Assembly (NCBI GenBank): GCA_963995525.1
Contig: OZ023216.1
Span: 34,395,774 to 34,459,773 of the forward strand
DNA: 64,000 nt
Direction: 5' to 3'
DNA from: Escarpia spicata
Lineage: Eukaryota > Annelida > Polychaeta > Sabellida > Siboglinidae
Part shown: positions 44,301 through 52,345 of the stretch, one piece after another
How the letters are laid out: the number at the start of each line of letters is the position of its first letter
How positions within the stretch are numbered: the first letter of the stretch is position 1
Made by a program: the position numbers and the translations under genes
Notes under the pieces: model-generated
What the model was told of the DNA's origin: nothing
The model's input: the letters and a program-made list of their open reading frames with translations, nothing else
The model's database searches: none

Positions 44301-47300
44301 ACACCGGGCTGAGGCTGTCGCCCTGCGGGGTCCCGATGGATTTGGCAAATGAATGACAATCGCCTGTTGAGAGATGCGGCTCGAGCGACGTGGCAGCAAG
44401 TAGGAAGCGAATCATCTACGTATGGTGTCGAAGGCCGAGGAATTCGATTGATACGTGCTGACGCTGCGCTTTAGCACAGAGCCAACGATACCTGAAGACT
44501 GCGTCGACCGTGCTGCTTCCGCGTCGGAATCCCGATTGCGACGGCGACATGTGGTCGTCAACTTTTGGCGCGATCCTCGATAGAACGATGAGAGAGTGTC
44601 TTTCGGAGTACTGATAGTAAGACTATCGGACGCACACTCATTAGTGGACCTATTGGTTTGCCCGGCTTCTGTATTAATACGAGCACACCTTTGCCAGCGC
44701 ATCATTGAAAATGCTGGCAATCGTGTCTGCTAGCAGGCCAGCCGTGCATTTGAAAAATTCGGCTGGTATGCCGTCTTGCCCTCTGGCTCGGCCGCTGTTC
44801 AATTTCGCCGATCACTCACTTTACTTCTTCTGTTGTGATTGGGTCTGCCCGTTGCGATGGTCTTCCGGTGAAGGCAGGCAGTTTTTCTATAGCTTCATCG
44901 CTGAACTGGCGACTGAAGTGTTCGGTGACCCGCGCGTTCAGTTCGGCTGTGTTACAGATAACGCGTCCAGCGTCATCGTGGATCGTTAGCTTGACGGCAG
45001 GTTTCCTCGTCATCTCATGAACGGCACGAAACATTTTTGCGCCATCATGGAGACGTTCAACTTCTGACGCTAGCCTGTCTAGTCTCACTGAGGCGTTATT
45101 ACGAGCTTTTCGGCGCATAGCGTGCAAGATTGTGTTGCGCTGGCACATCAGTTCACACCGGCGGATGGCGTTTGGAGTGTTCTGCAGCATTGTTCCTCTG
45201 ACATTGCCGCCATTTCAACACAGTGTGGGACACCTTGTCTGGCCGCCGGTGCGGTCCGACTGATGGTCAGTTCCGCCGCCGACTTCAGAACATGTTCTAC
45301 CGTGTTCCATCTCGAACTAGCTGACGTGTTCATATTGACTTCCGATAGTGCTTCCGACACGACGTCACGAAACCGTGCGCAGAAGGGATCGCTGGCTAAC
45401 AACTCGGTGTTGTAGCGAACGTGTTTCGCCGAGTGCTACTTCTCGATTCGACCCCAAACGTTGAACATTTGCCTGATGTCGAGCTTTGCGACAAGCAGAC
45501 GGTGGTCGCTATCGAGTAAAGTGCCGGCGTATGATCGGGAGTCTGTCAAGAATCTTTTGTGTGTCTGTCAGCAGATGACAAAATCGATCACATTGTATAT
45601 GGGCACAGTGTCGTCACGTCGGTCCACGGATGTTGAATGTGCCGATAGTGAGGGAGTCGTTGAGTCATTGTTGTTGTGCCGGATCGACAGTGACGGCACG
45701 GCCATGGAGAATGTTTACAAACAAATGTTGAGATGGTTCAATTGTCCGTATGGTGGCGCCTCTGAAGTATGTTGGTGCGTCAACAACACGATATATTATT
45801 GCCACGGTGAGAAATAATGCAGAATCTTGCAGAGAAATCAAATTATTCGCTTCCCACTTTCTGGTGTGCCGAACCACCAGATAGTACTATATCAACATGC
45901 TAAATAACGAATTAAAATAAACAACTGACAACGGTACAGGATGCGGAATAAATAGACATAAATTAACGAGGGACATCACTTGACCTCGACCAAACAGGAT
46001 CCACATTAATGATAATTATTAAGACAATTGGTAGCGAAACAAAATGGATCTGTATTATTTAATTAAATGGCTCAAATGATGCTTGTTTTTCATTGAAAAA
46101 AGAAACTGTCCAATAATGGCTATGACTGACATGACTGGCTTTCATGTAACCACAAAGACACACCTTTGAATAATTTCTGGCTAAAGGCCTGATCTGGGCC
46201 ACAATGCGCCTCTAACGAATTTACTCAACCGACATGACGTACATGCCGATGATACGCAGTTATACGTTGATTTTTCACCATTTGAGCATACAAATGCTCT
46301 TATCCAAATGGAGGTTTGCATCAATGAAGTTAAAACGTGGCTCTATGACAACGGACTGGTTTTCAACGAGTGCAAGATGGAAGCAATTGTCATACGTTCA
46401 TGGAGCTTGCGCAGACCAAAACTCATTGATCATGTCGACATATGCAGACAATATGTAGCAACATTGACCTTCGTCTGCGAACTTGGTGTTGCAATCGATG
46501 CTGATTTATCAATGTTGAAGCAGATGGCAAATGTATATTGAAGTGCTTACTACCATCTCTCGAGAATTGTGTACGAGAGGCAATGACGACCAGTGTCTGC
46601 AAATGTCTTGTCCATGCATTTGTGACATCCAGAATTGACTATGGAAACGCGATGCTCTTTGGCATATCTGACTGTCTGCTGCACCATCTAGAGAGAGTCC
46701 AATGCGCAGCCGCTCGTGTTGTGATGCCACTTTGACGAGGTGACCAGTGATCTATCACTGCAGTTCTACAACAGCTACACTGGCTCCCAGTAAAAAGTGT
46801 ATCGAGTACAAGTTACTCATGGTTGTACACATGCCACTGTATGCAGGCATGACGGTGTATCTCGCATCACTGCTACATTGTCACTCACCACACAGAACCC
46901 TATGCTCCGACGGTGGTCTGCTTCTGGACGTTCCATGCGTGAACCTAGAACGTTATGGTCGCTGGGCGTTTGCTTGTGCTGGGCCGACACTGTGGAACTC
47001 TCTGCCTCTGGAACTATGCTCGATTGAAAACACTAGGCAGTTTGAAAATTATTAAAGACATTTCTGTTCTGTTCTGATATAATTAGACCTCATTTAAGCT
47101 TTGTATTTATTACCACAACCCCTGTTACATGCAAATCAAGAATATGGAAACGCTATGTCGATGACATTCTCAAAGTCTTAAAAGTTAAAGACATGGATAC
47201 AGTTTTAATTAATTTTTAGTTTTTATTTATCTTAGAATCACATTTTAGTATCTAATCAACTTATTTAATGTAATTTAGGCTTCTACTTATTTATTTTTTA

Positions 47301-47704
47301 TCCAGTATGTTCAGCACTTTTGCTAATCGTTTGCTTTATCATTGCATTTACCTGTAATTTTACTATACATAGGTTTATCTATATATATATATTTATATAT
47401 ACTATGATTTGCTTCCTAAGCTCATTTATTTTTTCTTATTTATTTCTCTTAAATGCATTTTTGTGTTTCTGAGATGTTTGCCAATTTTGTAAACACCCGT
47501 GAACGGGGCATTAGTTCCGGATTTGATGGTGTATAAATAAAGTTTATTATTATTAAACTATTGCACCAAGATGATAAACTAACCTCACATCATGAAGTTG
47601 TTCTCTCAGTTTCTCATTCTCTTTCTGCAGAGACTAAACAGAAAGATACATCATCATTTAAATAAACAAAATGTACTAACTATATATATATATATATGTA
47701 TATC

Positions 47705-47736
<32 letters not shown>

Positions 47737-47796
47737 GATATACATATATATATAGTTAGTACATTTTGTTTATTTAAATGATGATGTATGTATATC

Positions 47797-47828
<32 letters not shown>

Positions 47829-50733
47829 GATATACATATATATATATATATACTGTATATATATACATGTATAAATATATATATGAGTGAAGACATTCAT
47901 CAGACTGGATGGTTCAAATGACTGATATTTTTACTTATTTCACAGTCACACCGGAGTGACTATGTCTGCGCTGAAGGATTACGATGTCGCCATCTAGCGG
48001 TAGCCATCAGAGGAAGATTGTTGAAAGCAGACGAAACATCACAAAAAAAGGTAAACTGTGAAATAAGTAAAATTATCACTCATTTGAACCATCCAGTCTC
48101 ATGAACCTCTTCACTTATATACGATTAAACTATGGAACTGAAACAGTGATGAAAGAACGCAGATTAGAACAGTTAGAGCAAAACATTGTTCAACACCAAA
48201 ATCACCTGGTGTTTACACTCAGGTGGAGGGATGAAAACATCGCTCCCCCAGTCTATGAATAAAATGCCCTATCAAACGAAACGAGCCCACTGCATCACTG
48301 AAAGGGCCAAAAAGAACCTTATGAATGAGAGACTGAGTTATTAACCAAAAATTTGATAATTACAAACAAGAGAAACACAATACCGAAGACGAATTGTTTA
48401 CGCAGTTGCCTAGCAATGTCAAGGAGAGCGTGGTGTCACACCTGGCACGAACTCATGAGTCGGTGTACAACAACACAAAATGGTGACATCAACAAAAGCT
48501 GAAACAACAAAGAAAGAGACAGAGACTACCACTGATCTATCAGATGAGCAGCTTAAGAAGTGGGTAGTTAACATCTCACAGTATGAACTGAATGACACAG
48601 AAACGAAGGTTCTCGCGAAAGGACTCAATTATGCTACAGTGCCGAAACAAATTCTAATAGAGGAATATTATAGTAGCCACTGAACAGGCTTGCTCTATGT
48701 TACCACAAACAGAAGCAGAAAGCTTGCGAGCAGATATGAAAGGGATTCTGAAATCAGCAGCCCCCCAAATCCAACATCAGTAAAGAAGAGAGTAAACCAC
48801 TTAAATCGCTCAGAAAAAATTTAACAATCATCATTCTACCAGTGGACAAGGGACACGCCACGGTAGTAATGGACAAAGCACAATATGAGAAGAAAGTATG
48901 TGAGATGCTGGATGACGAGAAATCATAAAATTATTCCAAATTGAAGTCGGATCCAACTGCTAAGTACAAGAAAAAACTAATTGCCATCCTCACCAGACTA
49001 AAGAGAGAGGGTAAGATCACAGAACAGTACTACTACCTTTACCCCTCAGCAGAAGCTATGCCTAGACTGTACTGTACAAAAAAAATACAAAAAAATGACA
49101 ACCTCCTAAGACCTATTGTGGACAATACTGGCTCAATAGCATACAACGTGTCACAAAGCTTGGCAGATCTTCTGGGCCCTATGGTAGGACTGATGCAACA
49201 CCATGTGAACAAATCAAGACACCTGGCAAAGGAACTGAAATCACTGATGCTACACGAAGGTGAAATTTTCACCTCCCACTTTGTCGTTTCTCTGTTCACG
49301 AACACGCCTATACCGAAGACTGGAGATAATTAAAATCAGACTGCAGAATACCGCCACATTAACAGACCGGACGAGACTGGAAATAGAACATGTTATGGAA
49401 CTACTGGACTTTGTTATGAACACAACCTACTTCACATTCAGAAACACTGTATACCAACAGAAATTTGGCACAACTGAGTCCCCCATTGTCGCCAACCTCT
49501 TCTCAACATTTTGAGAAAGAGGCCATCACCACAGCCCCTGTGACATGCAAACCAAGAATATGGAAACGCTATGTCGATGACATTCTCAAAGTCTTAAAGA
49601 CATGGATGACACAGTACCCACAGTGGACCATATCAACGTTACAGAGAACGATGAAACAAAAGAATGAAGCCAACATCAGGAAGACTGTGGAAAAAGACAA
49701 GGGCAAAGGCATGGTGGTACTTCCAATGGTCGAAGGATTATCCGAAACCACATCACAGATCATGAAGAAACACAAACTGAACACAGCAATGACACCTCAC
49801 AACACCAGCAAGAGGTCACTGATAAGACCAAAAGACAAGTGGGACCACACCAGATGTGTGAAGGAGTGTACGATATATCCTGTAAGAACTGCAATGCCAG
49901 TTTCATCGGAGAAACTAAACGCACACTTGGAACCCGCAGCAGAGAACACAGAGAAGACGCAGACAAAGCATCAACAAAAAACCCTATACCAGAAACAACA
50001 GAAAAACATTGGAAAAGGAGATGAACAAATCAGCCATCATAGACCACATGACACAGCAAAACCATATAGTAGACTAGGAGGGGGCCAAATTTGTGGGCAG
50101 GGAGTCGGACTGGAGAACAAGAGGCATGAAAGAAGCGATCTGGATTAGAAAAACCAAGGACAGCATGAACCAAGACGAAGGTACCGACTCTCACACATCT
50201 ATGACGATCTCTTGAAGAGCCACCCAGGGTGACTACATCTGCGCTGATGGACTACTGTGTCGCCATCTAGCAGTAGCCATCTGAGGAAGACTGCTGAAAT
50301 CAGCCAAACCTCATGGAAAAAAGGTAAACTGATGGTGAAATAAGTAAAAAATATCACTTACATGTATATATATTTATATATTATAATGTGATTACACAGC
50401 ATATAGACTGATTCAAAAAGATGTGATATACATGTCTATCTAGAGTCAAACACGAACTTCGAACACGTTCATTGTCTTTCATAAAATCTTTATCATACTA
50501 CCGGTAGTTATGCCAAAAAATTCTTACTTTCACCAATGTCAATTGACATACAATGTGTCAAGCTTCAATACTACGTGTAAAGATGACCATGCTATACCTA
50601 CCTCAATGGCCCATTGTGCTTCAGCAAAACTTGCACTTTCTGTCTGTGTAAATAATGGCATTTGCTGCAATGGTGGCAAAACAGACAGGCCAATGCTCTT
50701 GTTAAATCTCTGTCGACCTTTCTTCTCTTCCAT
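34596..50733 (-). CDS. Unrecognised coiled-coil protein, 13 exons, about 690 residues
   Basis: Not recognised as a named family. Exons read on the - strand: 50733-50602, 47624-47584, 41862-41763, 41207-41119, 40258-40144, 39827-39696, 39507-39286, 38476-38297, 38097-38009, 37713-37655, 37276-37185, 35912-35870 and 35377-34596 (TGA). All phases agree and the sum is 2076 nt, giving 691 residues. The first ~200 residues are heptad-rich (KENEKLREQLHD, RQILVLTEAIG, LLVETAESARIKLYKNIE) and predict coiled coil. The middle is helical with conserved-looking motifs (LALYARLWGQVSK, LREGYRTFEQV, DPLRNFLTVFKLNVTQ). The last ~200 residues are low-complexity, Ser/Lys/Arg-rich and probably disordered. There is no signal peptide or membrane span. 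The ATG at 50733 directly follows an acceptor AG, so a 5' UTR exon may lie upstream. The real splicing could differ at the 38.4-kb exon. Confidence 0.8.
35478..35790 (-). repeat. tRNA-headed SINE copy
   Basis: Same family and orientation as 10474-10790: ctcaaaacgctttacacttc, then a ctggcagacc block, and the tRNA-like head (tgaaactgggttcccttgat) at 35738-35760. It lies in the intron between the last two exons of the coiled-coil gene. Confidence 0.65.
35870..35912 (-). CDS. Coiled-coil gene exon 12
   Basis: 43 nt between attgcag and gtagaa. Encodes VSEAINKFAPKENK plus one base of a Gly codon. Confidence 0.8.
36472..36860. repeat. 43-bp minisatellite, about 9 copies
   Basis: Unit atggccttgtatgcaagata followed by caatagacagataaatttaa and ta, with few substitutions. 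It lies in an intron of the coiled-coil gene. Confidence 0.96.
37185..37276 (-). CDS. Coiled-coil gene exon 11
   Basis: 92 nt between ctggcag and gtgagt. Encodes ILEAYSILQRTAAEDPLRNF and LTVFKLNVTQ. A longer reading frame continues upstream, but phase agreement with the preceding exon fixes the acceptor at 37277. Confidence 0.82.
37655..37713 (-). CDS. Coiled-coil gene exon 10
   Basis: 59 nt between gtttcag and gtacat. Encodes EGYRTFEQVTNELLCEPLK with split codons at both ends. Confidence 0.8.
38009..38097 (-). CDS. Coiled-coil gene exon 9
   Basis: 89 nt between ttctag and gtacca. Encodes NKLLKEEVDFHRAVYQLQLD and YIQTFFSAL; the final AG is completed to Arg by the next exon. Confidence 0.82.
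38297..38476 (-). CDS. Coiled-coil gene exon 8
   Basis: Donor GAG|GTCAGG at 38296. The acceptor is either tttag at 38477 (adds LTPLLVLQ) or ttgcag at 38453; both keep phase 0 and no data here decide between them. Encodes PLLHRPMVKELTVDAVMERL and KVNDAREMIQALLRAMAYTT. Confidence 0.75.
38995..39228. repeat. Purine-only (GAGG/GAGA)n tract
   Basis: About 230 bp almost entirely G and A on the + strand, starting at aagaaagagggagaagg. On the transcribed - strand it is a long polypyrimidine run inside the intron between exons 7 and 8 of the coiled-coil gene. Confidence 0.9.
39286..39507 (-). CDS. Coiled-coil gene exon 7
   Basis: 222 nt between tttccag and gttagt, 74 codons. Encodes AKLESKLAELYKQMMAVNQL and LALYARLWGQVSKTCSMLKE, ending VPAAPW. 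The downstream intron begins with a long purine/pyrimidine tract. Confidence 0.85.
39696..39827 (-). CDS. Coiled-coil gene exon 6
   Basis: 132 nt between tttacag and gttagt, phase 0 at both ends. Encodes NTATQNLQRPLMFMDHFVRH and a segment with VTLMDVCSGHLEHL. Confidence 0.82.
40144..40258 (-). CDS. Coiled-coil gene exon 5
   Basis: 115 nt between attgcag and gtttga. Encodes TLLDTRDRLGEVSVRLSDLK and LLVETAESARIKLYKNIE; heptad pattern. Confidence 0.82.
41119..41207 (-). CDS. Coiled-coil gene exon 4
   Basis: 89 nt between gttgtag and gtaagg. Encodes ILVLTEAIGSRASVQLEVEN and ALGTIADHC; helical. Confidence 0.82.
41763..41862 (-). CDS. Coiled-coil gene exon 3
   Basis: 100 nt between atttcag and gtaatc. 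Encodes SLYKKLVMENEHENFSERRV and NLLKSQNIQLKRQ. Its 5' intron is 5.7 kb and full of LINE sequence. Confidence 0.8.
42303..42392 (-). repeat. tRNA-like sequence (SINE head or tRNA pseudogene)
   Basis: Read on the - strand: ggtcctgctagctcagttgg (A-box), then tgttcaatcccgacacc (B-box) about 50 nt later. It looks tRNA-derived, but the acceptor stem and anticodon arm do not pair convincingly, so a functional tRNA is unlikely. Confidence 0.45.
43445..45700 (-). mobile_element. LINE fragment (endonuclease end, reverse transcriptase), decayed
   Basis: Non-LTR retrotransposon on the - strand. From 5' to 3': an endonuclease end with LLDSDHRLLVAKL (about 45510), a linker (44816-45402), RT with SIGTPQGDSLSPVLFIVYLE (about 44310) and the catalytic pair as YTDDTDF (about 44200), then a thumb/C-terminal part with SFVVPVLMYNMGTWGLTKSE, RRHLRQIIGI and RWSLFGHVLRM (43489-44043). 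Frameshifts and stops separate the pieces. The 5' part of the endonuclease is missing. Local GC is clearly higher than in the host introns. Confidence 0.85.
46195..47065 (+). mobile_element. LINE fragment (CR1/Jockey-like RT C-terminus)
   Basis: The + strand reads HADDTQLYVDFSPFEHTNAL with the RT catalytic DD, then KTWLYDNGLVFNECKMEA, then after frameshifts VTSRIDYGNAMLFGISDCLL and WLPVKKRIEYKLLMVVHMPL-like sequence, ending GRWAFACAGPTLWNSLPLEL. This is the usual order of the C-terminal RT portion. It is 5' truncated at the catalytic motif. Confidence 0.82.
47105..47210 (+). mobile_element. Orphan Penelope-like RT fragment
   Basis: About 100 bp nearly identical to 49527-49615, encoding the catalytic core RIWKRYVDDILKVLK. 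It sits between the LINE coding end (47.06 kb) and a LINE-like 3' end. Confidence 0.7.
47490..47560 (+). repeat. LINE-like 3' terminus
   Basis: Ends gtgtataaataaagtttatt followed by a short TTA run, a common CR1/Jockey-type tail. It is probably the 3' end of the LINE at 46.2 kb, separated from it by the Penelope-like fragment. Confidence 0.5.
47584..47624 (-). CDS. Coiled-coil gene exon 2
   Basis: 41 nt between ctctgcag and gttagt. Encodes KENEKLREQLHDV plus two bases of a Ser codon; strongly heptad-like. Confidence 0.75.
47646..47789. repeat. 144-bp AT-rich perfect-arm palindrome
   Basis: The left arm begins atacatcatcatttaaataa and the right arm ends with its exact reverse complement; the middle is alternating TA with a central tatatc/gatata pair. 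The centre block is repeated once more at 47790-47842. It starts about 20 bp from exon 2 of the coiled-coil gene. Confidence 0.9.
47884..48119 (+). repeat. Left pseudo-LTR with inverted flanking arms
   Basis: The core at 47950-48060 matches the right repeat (gtcgccatctagc.gtagccat). On either side, agactggatggttcaaatga (about 47900) and its inverse (about 48085-48105) form about 60-bp inverted arms with ttttacttatttcacagt. Confidence 0.75.
50220..50360 (+). repeat. Right pseudo-LTR
   Basis: Direct copy of the left core: gggtgactacatctgcgctg, tgtcgccatctagcagtagc and ggaaaaaaggtaaactgatg. It keeps the core-like CTGAGGA. Confidence 0.75.
50602..50733 (-). CDS. Coiled-coil gene exon 1 (coding)
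   Basis: 44 codons starting ATG immediately after cttgtag and ending at the donor GAG|GTAGGT. Encodes MEEKKGRQRFNKSIGLSVLP and then QMPLFTQTESASFAEAQWAI, a basic start followed by a short acidic helix. Exit phase 0. Confidence 0.75.
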
Positions 50734-51604
50734 CTACAAGTAAGGAAAGTGTATGGTCTGCAACAAATGGTGAAACTGAGCCTCCCAATCAACATGTCAC
50801 ACAATCAATGCACACCTACCACAAGCATGCTCACACAGAATAATTATTTCTGAATACTTTTGTTGTGCAACTAAAATAAAAACATTAAACACTAATGGCA
50901 ATTGTGATACATCAAAAACTTTCCCCAGATATTTTGACACCGGGTTGAAAGGTAATCCTTAGGATTTCACTCCATCAATCAAATGCCATATTGACTTCTC
51001 TTAGAAGTATGGGTATAATGTAATTTGTAAACCTGGCCACAGCCCTACCCATATACTATCTGGCTTCACCGGCTTTGCGTTTCTGCAAGGACGACACAAC
51101 TAGGCTAATACAGGCAAGGGTACAGCTTAGTTTTGTAAGCTATAACACAAATCTAGCCCTATGTCACTTTCAAGTTTGCCTAGGCTGGGCTTAGCCTTAG
51201 GTGTTAGCGTTAGTGATTGTAGGGCTAGAGGTAACCCGGGCTAAAACTTAAGCAAGCCAGGCCCAACCCCAATCTAGAATGGCCAAAAATCTCAATAATT
51301 GATTTCAGAAAGAAATATGACTTGGTAATTTGATTATGAGGTTGCATCCCTACTCCAAGTCTTGTCCTGAAGACAAGTCCAACTCCTGTCTTCTTCTTCT
51401 TCAATGATTAGAACTAATAGAAGACATGAGTTGAAAAAAATCGGGCCTAAACAAGCCATGGCCATGCCCAACCTCAATCTAGAATGGTAAAAAAATTAAA
51501 TAATTGATTTCAGAAAGAAATGTGACTTGATAAGTTGATTATGACTACCGGGTATTATATGAGGAAGAAGTTGCATCCTTACTCCACACTGACACTAAGT
51601 TTCA

Positions 51605-51680
51605 CAGATCACACACTGTGACACAGTGAGTGAGTGACACACTATGACACAGTGAGTGAGTGACACACTATGACACAGTC
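51605..51680. repeat. Short tandem repeat, unit about 27 bp
   Basis: Nearly three copies of acactatgacacagtgagtg with flanking agtgac. Confidence 0.85.
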
Positions 51681-51715
51681 CAATCATCAATGCCAATGGC
51701 AATACTAGTAATATT

Positions 51716-51812
51716 GGGGGCGAAGTTGATTATGGGGCGATTCTGAAACTGCCCTGCCTCACTTCCGAGGCAGAATGGGAATCCCATAATGCCCTGGCGA
51801 AGTGAGGACAGA
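51716..51812. repeat. GC-rich palindromic block, left of integrase-like gene
   Basis: Contains gggaatcccataatgccctg followed by gcgaagtgagga, partly self-complementary, and resembles the block at 54474-54600 in the same orientation. It ends about 290 bp before the ATG at 52099. Confidence 0.6.
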
Positions 51813-52098
51813 CCGTTCAGTCGCGCGACAGTCTTTGGCTTTGCGAGCTTCCTATCTTAGATTTATATTACAACACGTGCTAGACAGATTTTGCATTTGT
51901 ACTAATTTGATTGCCTGCCGTAATTTCGGATTTTAAACGCGTCGTGATTGTGTTTTATATAAAATAACCTAGTTCAGGGATGTTAGTTGTAACGTAACGT
52001 TAATTGTAAACTGATCAGTGCCAGTGAGTAAGATCTAAGAATACTTAATACAAAACTAAGATAACAATTGAAAGACGAATTATATAGTAATTTTTAAT

Positions 52099-52345
52099 AT
52101 GGATACTGATCATAAATTGTACATGTCCGACGTACTTGGCCGTTTGCCGTCGTTGCAAAATTCAAAAGTTATACCGGAGGAAAAGTATGGAGAAATCGTT
52201 AGGCAACTCCAACATGAAGCTGCGCCCACCGCTAGTTCTTCCTTCGACAATGCGAAACTTTGGTGGTGGATCAAACGTAAGCGCTTCCAACTGGTCAACT
52301 TTCCCGAGCTCGACCTCGCTGATGTGCTTGTCATTCCAAAGAAAG
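52099..52345 (+). CDS. Integrase-like gene exon 1
   Basis: Starts MDTDHKLYMSDVLGRLPSLQ in a locally CpG-containing region. Ends at AAG|GCGAGT; there is no GT donor in a usable phase nearby. Without splicing, the frame stops 10 residues later (TAA at 52375). Confidence 0.65.

Larger units (their letters stand above)
47884..50360 (+). mobile_element. Penelope-like retroelement with GIY-YIG domain, decayed
   Basis: Direct repeats (pseudo-LTRs) at about 47950-48070 and 50225-50350 bracket a broken + strand RT gene. Pieces in order: N-terminal part with LKKWVVNISQYELNDTE (48550), TILPVDKGHATVVMDKAQYE (48830-48895), LYPSAEAMPRLYCTKKIQKN (49040-49100), SHFVVSLFTNTPI (49270-49310), PIVANL (49484), the catalytic RIWKRYVDDILKVLK (49556-49600) and a GIY-YIG endonuclease piece GVYDISCKNCNASFIGETKR (49860-49920). 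RT plus C-terminal GIY-YIG is diagnostic of Penelope-like elements. Several stops and frameshifts are present. It lies inside an intron of the coiled-coil gene, antisense to it. Confidence 0.88.
50370..51700. other. Intergenic/5' region between divergent genes
   Basis: Apart from coding exon 1 of the coiled-coil gene (50602-50733), nothing was recognised. A short 26-27-bp tandem repeat (gtgagtgagtgacacacta) lies at about 51605-51680. A related pair of segments (tgatttcagaaagaaat.tga, 51300 and 51500) is duplicated. Confidence 0.5.

Noticed and set aside
49465..50148. 227-residue plus ORF as an intact gene
   Set aside because: Its start is Penelope RT (YVDDILKVLK), but the rest is out of frame with the GIY-YIG domain, so it is a frameshift product of the decayed element.
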